A stretch of 64,000 nucleotides of DNA from MED-G105 sp038522945 (GTDB lineage: Bacteria; Pseudomonadota; Alphaproteobacteria; Caulobacterales; Parvularculaceae). Under the pieces are notes generated by a model. That model ran no database searches. It was given only the letters and a program-made list of their open reading frames with translations, and was not told the origin of the DNA. The position numbers were made by a program, and so were the translations under genes. The DNA is taken from the NCBI GenBank assembly GCA_038522945.1, contig JBCBJV010000010.1, forward strand, positions 1 to 64,000. The letters run 5' to 3'. Below are positions 8,806 through 15,481 of the stretch, piece after piece (within the stretch, counting starts at the first letter, position 1; every line of letters starts with the position of its first letter).

Positions 8806-9228
8806 ATGGAAATTTCAAGACGTCATTTGATGATCGCAAGCGGTGCGACCGGGGCACTTGTTGTGGGCGGCGGCGCCTTGGTGGCGACAGGCACTTCAAG
8901 TCGCTTCCTGGAAAATCTATTACGCCGCAGTCTGCCCGGCATCACATTTTCCGATACCGCCATTAGCGAATATGTGAGTGATTATCTGGCATTTATCGAA
9001 GACGACACGCGCAGCAATATTCAACTCATTATGCGGATTACCCGTTTGGTCGGTTTCGGCGGTCTAGAAGTCATGTTTGACCGGGTTGATCGCCTCGCAA
9101 TTTGGCGACGCATGTTTATTACCCGGTTTGTTGCCTCTAGTGATATTGCTTTTGAGAAATTTGAGAATGTTGAGTACTTTGGTCTTACGCTTGATTGCGG
9201 GAGAAATCCGTGGGCCGAGTTTGACTGA
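8806..9228 (+). CDS. Small Tat-leader protein, candidate hitch-hiker subunit of the GMC enzymes
   Basis: 140 residues with a GAGGA ribosome site. The N-terminus MEISRRHLMIASGATGALVV has twin arginines followed by a hydrophobic segment, a Tat signal. The mature part (about 110 residues) is helical and rich in aromatic and charged residues (ITRLVGFGGLEVMFDRVDRL; LDCGRNPWAEFD at the end) and matches no family I can name. Size, leader and position directly behind two leaderless GMC flavoenzymes fit the gamma subunits of FAD-dependent glucose, gluconate and fructose dehydrogenases, which chaperone the catalytic subunit through Tat. This role is inferred from context only. No cytochrome c subunit gene follows. 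Confidence 0.6.
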   Translation: MEISRRHLMIASGATGALVVGGGALVATGTSSRFLENLLRRSLPGITFSDTAISEYVSDYLAFIEDDTRSNIQLIMRITRLVGFGGLEVMFDRVDRLAIWRRMFITRFVASSDIAFEKFENVEYFGLTLDCGRNPWAEFD

Positions 9229-9252
9229 TGGCCCCGGATACGATGCTTTGGC

Positions 9253-10401
9253 ATGAAGCACTTTGCCGCCCTTGATAGTCTACGAGGAATTTGCGCAATC
9301 CTCGTTGCCATTCGGCACTTCCCCTCAACGAATTCTTTTTTCAACCTTCCGTTCTTTGCTCACAGTTTTTTGTTTGTTGATTTTTTCTTCGTATTAAGCG
9401 GATTTGTGATTCACCAGAACTACGGCCATCGAATAATTGATTTCATTTCTGCAAAGACGTTCATTATTCGGCGTATTGCCCGTCTCTGGCCACTTCATAT
9501 AGCAACACTTGTCGGCGTGGTGTTGTTAGAAGCGCTGCAAAAACTTCCACACCTTCAAGGGTACACCGAAAGTAGCCCATTCGCCGAGGGGCCCTTCGAG
9601 ACCATCCGATCGCTATTGTCGAACGCTTTTCTACTTCACGGACTGGGGTTTGAAAAAAGCCCCACATGGAATGAACCAAGCTGGTCCATTTCCACCGAAT
9701 TCTGGGCATATGTCGCATTCGTCGGATTTGCATTTCTTGGACCTAAGCTCCAGAGGATGTCCGTCGCTCTCTTGATGGTCGCCATGCCACTCATGATTGC
9801 GCGAAACTCATGGGACTATATGAATACGACGACGGACCTTGGTATGGCACGGTGCCTGTATGGCTTTGGAGCGGGGATAATCACGTCATGGGTTAGCTCT
9901 GGCTGTAATCATCTGTCCGCCGTTTCAAGAACGCTCCTTACCATTATCCAGATCGCGGTTACGTTCATCACTGTTATATTTGTCAGTACGGCTAGCAATG
10001 GCGCACTGACCTTACTCGCTCCTTTCGTCTTTAGTGTATCCGTTCTGGCCTTTGTGGCAGATCGTGGGTTGATGGCGGATATTCTCCAAAGACGCTTCTT
10101 TCTCTCGCTGGGAGCTTGGTCTTATTCGATCTACATGCTGCACTATCCCGCGCAAGTTGCACTGCGGGGGGCTCTGAAGATTCTCGGAAGCGTTTTCCAA
10201 CTTGACTTTGTTCATTCCGTACCTCGATTTGACGGGGTCGGTATGGAGCAGGCAGTCGGTCGAGGGGAAATTTCTGGCGCACTCTTTACCTTCGGAATGG
10301 TCGCTTGCATTGTTCTTTTAAGTGCACTTACCCATCGCTTAATCGAAGTGCCTTGGCGCGAGCATGGAAGAAACTACTCCATTCGCATTGCCAACACATA
10401 A
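9253..10401 (+). CDS. Acyltransferase 3 family membrane protein (OafA/YrhL-like)
   Basis: 382 residues with about ten membrane segments. FAALDSLRGICAILVAIRHF near the N-terminus holds the conserved Arg and the catalytic His of the acyltransferase-3 family. FFFVLSGFVIHQNY and SWSISTEFWAYVAF are further family hallmarks. These inner-membrane enzymes O-acetylate or O-acylate sugars of O-antigen, exopolysaccharide or peptidoglycan, taking acyl groups from the cytoplasmic side. It starts 24 bases after the Tat protein with no clear ribosome site, so it may be the last gene of the GMC transcript. Its likely target is the polysaccharide made by this locus. No SGNH domain is fused. Confidence 0.82.
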   Translation: MKHFAALDSLRGICAILVAIRHFPSTNSFFNLPFFAHSFLFVDFFFVLSGFVIHQNYGHRIIDFISAKTFIIRRIARLWPLHIATLVGVVLLEALQKLPHLQGYTESSPFAEGPFETIRSLLSNAFLLHGLGFEKSPTWNEPSWSISTEFWAYVAFVGFAFLGPKLQRMSVALLMVAMPLMIARNSWDYMNTTTDLGMARCLYGFGAGIITSWVSSGCNHLSAVSRTLLTIIQIAVTFITVIFVSTASNGALTLLAPFVFSVSVLAFVADRGLMADILQRRFFLSLGAWSYSIYMLHYPAQVALRGALKILGSVFQLDFVHSVPRFDGVGMEQAVGRGEISGALFTFGMVACIVLLSALTHRLIEVPWREHGRNYSIRIANT

Positions 10402-10459
10402 GCTTCAACGAGACCGACGCTCGTCACTCCGGCAGACCAATCAGTTAGGCAACTCTCAA

Positions 10460-11497
10460 TTAGGCCGGCAAGGTCCAATACAGGTCATCATTTAAGAGCC
10501 CTGACGCCTTATGCTTGAGTAACATTTTAATGCGCGTGTAAGGTGGAGCTTTGAAAACTTCTTCACTTAAGTCCATACGCTTAAATAGCTCGTGCATTTG
10601 TTGGGCGCCTTTCTTGGCAGTCCATTGGCACTCAAAATCTGGCAAGACTTTCTGGATGCGATCAAAATTCACACGATACGATCGGTTGTCACCCCCGGGC
10701 TCGCCCACCAGCAGCTCGCAACCTGGAAACTCGTCAGCTACGATCTGAGCGATCTCGATGACCTTATAGTTCTGACCACTTGAGCCGACATTAAAGATCT
10801 GACCTGAGATTTGTTCCGTTGGAGCGATCAGCGAAAGGTGGACGGCTTGACACATATCAAGCGCATGAACCAAGGGGCGCCAGGGAGATCCGTCGCTTAG
10901 GAGTCTAATCTCTTTGGTCGTCCAGGCAAGGCCGCAAAGATCATTTAAGACGATATCAAACCGCTGACGCGGGCTTGCCCCATATGCGGTCGCATTCCTC
11001 AAAAAACAGGGAGCAAACCCTTTATCACCGGCCATGGGTCGAACATCGCGTTCAACATTCACTTTGCACTCGGCATAGGCGGTCTGCGGATTGACGGGAC
11101 TCGTCTCGTCCATGACCTGATCAGGCTCGCCAACACCGTATACAGAGCATGATGACATATATACAAACCGGTCAACGCCGGCTTGACGGGCCATGTTGGC
11201 AAGATCGACCGACCCTTGATGATTAATCTGATGAGTCAGCCCAGGGTTTTGTTGTCCAAGGGGATCATTTGATAGCTCAGCGAGGTGCGCGATCGCGTCA
11301 AAGCCAGTCAGGTCCTCGACGGTGATATGGCGAATATCCTTCGTGATGACCTTTGGCCGTGCGCCCGGCATCGGGTAAAGCCAACCTTCACGGTAGTATC
11401 CAGTATCAAGGCCAACTGCTTCGATCCCGCGATCCAGAAGGTATGTTCCTAGAAGTGCACCGATGTAGCCATCTGCGCCGGTAAACAGAACTTTCAT
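10460..11497 (-). CDS. NAD-dependent epimerase/dehydratase (extended SDR), nucleotide-sugar enzyme
   Basis: 345 residues from the ATG at 11497, which follows a GGGGGA ribosome site; the frame continues upstream to 11587 but that part looks non-coding. MKVLFTGADGYIGALLGTYL is the TGxxGxxG NAD site. YMSSCSVYG and, 24 residues on, YAECK give the Ser and Tyr-x3-Lys catalytic set. The C-terminal extension fits sugar-nucleotide epimerases/dehydratases. It is on the same strand as the RmlC-like and reductase genes upstream and rfbF beyond the GMC block, so a CDP- or dTDP-sugar substrate is plausible. Which position is modified cannot be told. Confidence 0.78.
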   Translation of the reverse strand: MKVLFTGADGYIGALLGTYLLDRGIEAVGLDTGYYREGWLYPMPGARPKVITKDIRHITVEDLTGFDAIAHLAELSNDPLGQQNPGLTHQINHQGSVDLANMARQAGVDRFVYMSSCSVYGVGEPDQVMDETSPVNPQTAYAECKVNVERDVRPMAGDKGFAPCFLRNATAYGASPRQRFDIVLNDLCGLAWTTKEIRLLSDGSPWRPLVHALDMCQAVHLSLIAPTEQISGQIFNVGSSGQNYKVIEIAQIVADEFPGCELLVGEPGGDNRSYRVNFDRIQKVLPDFECQWTAKKGAQQMHELFKRMDLSEEVFKAPPYTRIKMLLKHKASGLLNDDLYWTLPA

Positions 11498-11590
11498 TGC
11501 TTGATCCCCCAACTTTGCGCCGCGCCGCGGCCGCAAAACTCCCCTGCACCAGCTCGTGGATTGAAACTGGTCAGGCGCTTTTACCATTCA

Positions 11591-11635
11591 AAGTTCTAAG
11601 CGGCCAAGCGGCAGCGTGTCGAGGTGTTAGAACTT
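11591..11635 (-). repeat. 9-bp perfect inverted repeat just after a stop codon
   Basis: AAGTTCTAA (11591-11599) and TTAGAACTT (11627-11635) are perfect complements separated by a GC-rich 27-base loop that has weak internal pairing. It begins three bases beyond the stop of the 11639-12535 gene on the minus strand. No T-run follows, so it is more likely an RNA-processing or stability hairpin than a classical terminator. A second hairpin, TTTGCG/CGCAAA at 11514-11537, lies just upstream of the next gene's ribosome site. Confidence 0.4.
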
Positions 11636-11638
11636 CAT

Positions 11639-12535
11639 TTACGACCGGAAACGCCTGACCGTGTCCTTGGCTCCAGACTGAAGAGAGAAGCGCGGGCGCC
11701 ATTCCAAGGCTGCATGGGCTTTTGACATGTCTGCAACGATCAGAGGCGGCTCAAAAGCCGGTGCGTCTCGGGCACCAAGCCTGACGAGACCCGGGTCTCC
11801 GGCGGCTTCGGCCAAGGCCGCAATCAAGTCTTTGACCCGGATCGCTGTACCGGAACCGATGTTAAAAGCCCCGGTGAGATCGCTGTTAGCAAAGGCTGCG
11901 ACCCCCTCACCCACATCTGTTACGTGCAAATAATCACGCAATTGCATGCCATGGGAGCACAAGGCCGGCTCGCCCTTCAAGATTGATGAAACCACTGATG
12001 CGCCGAGGCGGCTTGTGTTTTCTCGCGGCCCATAGACGAAAAACGGTCGGAGCCAGGCGAATTCGAGATTCTTGAGATCGAAGAACCCGGACAACAACGT
12101 TTCCAGGCTATGTTTGCATGCACCATAAAATGTGCTTGGCTTCAAAAGCGTTGTTTCCTCTGAACAAAGTCCACTCGCCCAGTCGTACTCTCCACACGAC
12201 CCAATACCGACAAAACGACGGCCGCCAATATCGGCAAACGCCTCCGCAAGACTGAGGGAGTGCTTGACCCAATCAAGATTTTGCGGCGCTCCCCACAACC
12301 CGGCAATAACCGACTGCCAAGCCGAATGGATCAAGATCTCCGGACTGTCTGCCTGCAAGGCCGTGCGAACGGTTGCGTCGTTGGTAAGATCGACTACCCG
12401 TTCAACAACGCCTTCGGGAAGATCCGCACCCGGTCGAGACGTATATCCCACCACCTCATTGCCTGATCCCACGCTAGCCTGAGCGATTTGGTATCCAATA
12501 AAACCACTCGCACCGGTAACAATTGTTTTTGCCAC
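11639..12535 (-). CDS. NAD(P)-dependent sugar-nucleotide reductase/epimerase (SDR)
   Basis: 298 residues. KTIVTGASGFIGYQIAQ is the extended-SDR nucleotide-binding motif. GIGSCGEYD supplies the catalytic Ser and YGACK the Tyr-x3-Lys. The product is short for the family and lacks a long C-terminal extension, as in 4-ketoreductases that finish deoxysugar pathways (CDP-abequose or CDP-paratose synthase type). It lies between the RmlC-like epimerase and another SDR on the same strand with short gaps, so the three probably act in series on one keto-sugar. Specificity is inference. Confidence 0.75.
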   Translation of the reverse strand: MAKTIVTGASGFIGYQIAQASVGSGNEVVGYTSRPGADLPEGVVERVVDLTNDATVRTALQADSPEILIHSAWQSVIAGLWGAPQNLDWVKHSLSLAEAFADIGGRRFVGIGSCGEYDWASGLCSEETTLLKPSTFYGACKHSLETLLSGFFDLKNLEFAWLRPFFVYGPRENTSRLGASVVSSILKGEPALCSHGMQLRDYLHVTDVGEGVAAFANSDLTGAFNIGSGTAIRVKDLIAALAEAAGDPGLVRLGARDAPAFEPPLIVADMSKAHAALEWRPRFSLQSGAKDTVRRFRS

Positions 12536-12578
12536 ACTTACCCCCGATTACAGCCGTAAAGCCTAGATCTTTTCGGTT

Positions 12579-13112
12579 TTACTTCAGCGAAATGTCAGGC
12601 CAGGTCTTATCTTTCTCTGAAATATCCGCGGGCGCCATCGGCCATTTTATCCCGACACCCGGATCGTCAAAACGAACTCCACGCTCCGTACCCGGTGCAT
12701 AATATGCGGACGTCTGATACATAACTTGACTATCGTCTTCCAACGACATGTACCCATGAGCAAAGAGAGGCGGTACAAAAATCGCCCTCCGATCTTCCGC
12801 TGTTAAGGTCACCCCAAACCATTGGCCATACGTGACCGACCCTATGCGCATATCGACAATGGCATCGAATATCCGTCCACGCACGCACCGGAGAAACTTC
12901 GCCTCAGGCGCGGTTTCATCTTGATAATGCAAACCTCGAAGGGTGCCCGCTCGGCTGTTGCCCGACATATTCATCTGGACGAAATCAAGATCAATTCCAG
13001 CCTCACTGAATTCCGCCTTGCAAAAGGCCCTCGCAAAAAATCCCCGATCATCGCTGAAGGGCTCCTGTTCAACAACAAAAGCCCCCTCAAGAGGTGTCGG
13101 CAGAAACTTCAT
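12579..13112 (-). CDS. dTDP-4-dehydrorhamnose 3,5-epimerase family protein (RmlC/RfbC-like)
   Basis: 177 residues, the usual length of RmlC. The cupin fold markers are present: TLRGLHYQ contains the catalytic His, FLRCVRGRIFDAIVDMR the substrate-binding strand, VMYQTSAYYAPG the catalytic Tyr region, and FDDPGVGIKWP the conserved acidic/Trp end. All expected active-site residues are therefore in place. RmlA, B and D are not in the window, and rfbF is, so this member may work on a CDP-4-keto sugar rather than dTDP-4-keto-6-deoxyglucose. It is the first gene of the minus-strand sugar run and is transcribed divergently from gmd. Confidence 0.82.
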   Translation of the reverse strand: MKFLPTPLEGAFVVEQEPFSDDRGFFARAFCKAEFSEAGIDLDFVQMNMSGNSRAGTLRGLHYQDETAPEAKFLRCVRGRIFDAIVDMRIGSVTYGQWFGVTLTAEDRRAIFVPPLFAHGYMSLEDDSQVMYQTSAYYAPGTERGVRFDDPGVGIKWPMAPADISEKDKTWPDISLK

Positions 13113-13278
13113 GACTTGCTCTCCCCTACGCCGTCGGCTCGCTCAATCTGGATTGCCTCAAACAATCCCTCACTTCAACTAGGAATTTCGATCAAACGCC
13201 GGTATCGGCCGGTACTGAGAGACTTAACTTCACCTTTCAATACAACCGAACACATGATTATATCCAGCAAATTTTGCC

Positions 13279-13292
13279 TTGGCGCTCGCCAA
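13279..13292. repeat. 14-bp palindrome before gmd
   Basis: TTGGCG-ct-CGCCAA is a perfect palindrome 24 bases before the proposed TTG start of gmd and just upstream of its AGAGG ribosome site. It may be an operator or a leader hairpin for the divergent gmd/RmlC-like region. Confidence 0.3.
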
Positions 13293-13315
13293 GAGATCCA
13301 AAAGAGGATGTTGAT

Positions 13316-14389
13316 TTGAAAAGCGCTTTAATTACCGGCGTCACTGGTCAGGATGGGGCCTATCTCGCCCGCCTGTTACTAGACAAAGGATATCTCGTTC
13401 ACGGCGTGAAGCGACGCGCCTCTTCCTTCAACACACAGCGGGTCGATGGTATCTATACTGACGCCCATGAAGAGGCGTCGAACTTCTTCCTTCATTATGG
13501 CGATCTCACGGACGCGACCAACTTGATCCGTTTGGTCCAAGAGACCAAACCTGATGAGATCTATAATCTGGGGGCACAATCCCATGTGCAAGTGAGCTTT
13601 GAAACTCCGGAGTACACTGCAAACTCTGATGCAATGGGCACTCTTAGGCTCTTAGAGGCTATTCGTATTTTGAAAATGAATGATCGTGTGCGGTTTTACC
13701 AAGCCTCGACTTCGGAGCTTTACGGTAAGGCTCGGGAAGTTCCGCAGTCTGAAGATACGCCGTTTTATCCACGGAGCCCTTACGCGGCGGCAAAACTCTA
13801 CGCCTACTGGATTACGGTAAACTACCGCGAAGCCTATGGAATGCATGCCTCAAACGGGATTCTGTTTAACCACGAAAGCCCGATGCGAGGTGAAACCTTT
13901 GTTACCCGAAAGATCACCAGGGCAATTGCGAGGATTGTTCACGGCATTCAAAAATGTCTTTATCTCGGTAATCTGGATGCAAAGCGAGATTGGGGGCATG
14001 CGGAAGATTACGTTGAAGGAATGTGGCGCATCCTTCAGCAAGATGAGCCAGATGACTATGTGCTGGGCACCGGCCAAGCGTGGTCCGTGCGCACTTTTAT
14101 CGAAAAGGCATTCACCCATGTGGACCGGAAGGTTGTTTGGAGTGGAACAGGGATTGATGAGGTTGGTCGGGACAGCGAAACCGGCGACGTAGTCGTGAGA
14201 ATTGATCCCCAATACTTTCGTCCGACCGAGGTCGATTTACTGCTAGCAAACCCGACTAAGGCTTACGAAAAGCTCGGCTGGAAAGCGACTAAGTCGTTTG
14301 ACTTCCTTGTGGAAGACATGATGAAGAGTGACCTTGCAGAAGTGGAACGCGAATTGCTCGAGGCTCAACATGGCGACCAGGCCACATGA
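13316..14389 (+). CDS. gmd: GDP-mannose 4,6-dehydratase
   Basis: 357 residues from a TTG at 13316, chosen because AGAGG lies eight bases upstream and because KSALITGVTGQDGAYLARLL then sits at the very N-terminus as in Gmd proteins; an upstream TTG at 13274 would add 14 residues. GxxGQDG is the NADP site; ASTSELYGK and YAAAK give the catalytic Thr/Ser, Tyr and Lys, and VHGVKRRASSFNTQRVD is a Gmd-specific stretch. The enzyme makes GDP-4-keto-6-deoxymannose from GDP-mannose. It overlaps fcl by four bases, so both are translated together to supply GDP-L-fucose for the polysaccharide. Confidence 0.93.
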   Translation: MKSALITGVTGQDGAYLARLLLDKGYLVHGVKRRASSFNTQRVDGIYTDAHEEASNFFLHYGDLTDATNLIRLVQETKPDEIYNLGAQSHVQVSFETPEYTANSDAMGTLRLLEAIRILKMNDRVRFYQASTSELYGKAREVPQSEDTPFYPRSPYAAAKLYAYWITVNYREAYGMHASNGILFNHESPMRGETFVTRKITRAIARIVHGIQKCLYLGNLDAKRDWGHAEDYVEGMWRILQQDEPDDYVLGTGQAWSVRTFIEKAFTHVDRKVVWSGTGIDEVGRDSETGDVVVRIDPQYFRPTEVDLLLANPTKAYEKLGWKATKSFDFLVEDMMKSDLAEVERELLEAQHGDQAT

Positions 14390-15348
14390 CGTCAGGAATA
14401 TTCAGCCTTTCCGGAAAGCGTATCTGGATCGCCGGTCATCGCGGGATGGTGGGTAGCGCCATTGCCCGCCGGTTAGAGACGGAAAACTGCGAGGAAATCC
14501 TGACAGCGTCACGAGACGACCTTGATCTTCGGCGTCAGTCGGATGTCGAAGCATGGGTGAAAGACCGCAAGCCGGAGGTTGTCTTTGTCCCGGCGGCCAA
14601 GGTCGGCGGGATCTATGCCAATGATACGTACCCGGCTGAGTTCCTCTACGACAATATGATGATAGCCGCGAACATCATTCATGCCGCACACTTGAATGAT
14701 GTGAAGAAGCTTATGTTTCTTGGGTCGTCTTGCATTTACCCAAAGCATGCGCAGCAGCCAATTATAGAAGACTACATACTGACCGGACCACTCGAACCAA
14801 CCAATCAGTGGTATGCCCTTGCGAAAATTGCAGGCATTAAACTCTGTCAGTCCTATCGGAAACAGTTTGGCCGAGACTTCATCTCCGCCATGCCAACGAA
14901 CCTATATGGGCCAGGCGACAACTTTCACCCTGAGAATAGCCATGTCATTCCAGCCTTGATGCGCAAGGCCCATGAGGTCAAGTGTGACGGAGGAATGGAC
15001 CTAGAAGTCTGGGGGTCCGGCGAACCGTATAGGGAATTTCTTCATGTTGACGATTGCGCCGATGCCATCGTTTTCCTAATGAAACACTATTCCAGCGAAA
15101 GTCATGTAAATGTGGGATCAGGCGAGGAACTTAAGATCTCTGAGCTTGCACGGCTTATCATCGAGGTTGTTGGATTAAGGGGCGATCTGCAATTCGACAC
15201 AAGCAGACCTGATGGGACACCTAGAAAACTGATGTCCAACAATATGCTTTCGTCACTTGGCTGGACGGCAAAGACCCCACTTCGACAGGGCTTACAAGAA
15301 ACGTATGCTTGGTATTGTGCCAATATCAGCAGTCGAGCCAAAATTTGA
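14386..15348 (+). CDS. fcl: GDP-L-fucose synthase (3,5-epimerase/4-reductase)
   Basis: 320 residues, overlapping the gmd stop by ATGA. IWIAGHRGMVGSAIARRL is the characteristic Fcl/WcaG nucleotide-binding motif, FLGSSCIYPKHAQQP carries the catalytic Ser and Cys, and YALAKIAGIKLC the Tyr-x3-Lys. PTNLYGPGDNFHPENSHVIPA is likewise diagnostic (shown in part). The enzyme converts GDP-4-keto-6-deoxymannose to GDP-L-fucose. With gmd it forms the complete pathway from GDP-mannose and ends the plus-strand side of the polysaccharide locus. Confidence 0.94.
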   Translation: MTSGIFSLSGKRIWIAGHRGMVGSAIARRLETENCEEILTASRDDLDLRRQSDVEAWVKDRKPEVVFVPAAKVGGIYANDTYPAEFLYDNMMIAANIIHAAHLNDVKKLMFLGSSCIYPKHAQQPIIEDYILTGPLEPTNQWYALAKIAGIKLCQSYRKQFGRDFISAMPTNLYGPGDNFHPENSHVIPALMRKAHEVKCDGGMDLEVWGSGEPYREFLHVDDCADAIVFLMKHYSSESHVNVGSGEELKISELARLIIEVVGLRGDLQFDTSRPDGTPRKLMSNNMLSSLGWTAKTPLRQGLQETYAWYCANISSRAKI

Positions 15349-15428
15349 GCTGCACCTGCCCCTATGACATTGGCCATCAAGCGGAACGGCCCCAGATGCA
15401 AGCTTTAAAAACAATTGCCTGATAGCGG

Positions 15429-15466
15429 CAGAAATAGAGGCAAGAGCGTTTACGCCTCTATTTCTG
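15429..15466. terminator. Bidirectional hairpin between convergent fcl and BNR-repeat gene
   Basis: Perfect 13-bp arms, CAGAAATAGAGGC (15429-15441) and GCCTCTATTTCTG (15454-15466), with a 12-base loop. It lies 80 bases after fcl and 16 bases beyond the stop of the converging gene. There is no long T-run, but stem strength and position favour a terminator for both strands. Confidence 0.6.
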
Positions 15467-15481
15467 GTCGCAATCTCGCAT

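Noticed and set aside
5891..10401. Insertion-sequence ends flanking the plus-strand GMC/acyltransferase block
   Set aside because: No transposase, target duplication or terminal inverted repeats could be found at either border; only the local palindrome at 5840-5877 is present.
12822..13319. A 165-codon plus-strand frame opposite the RmlC-like gene
   Set aside because: The RmlC-like gene on the minus strand has all catalytic motifs; the plus frame has no recognisable content and overlaps gmd.
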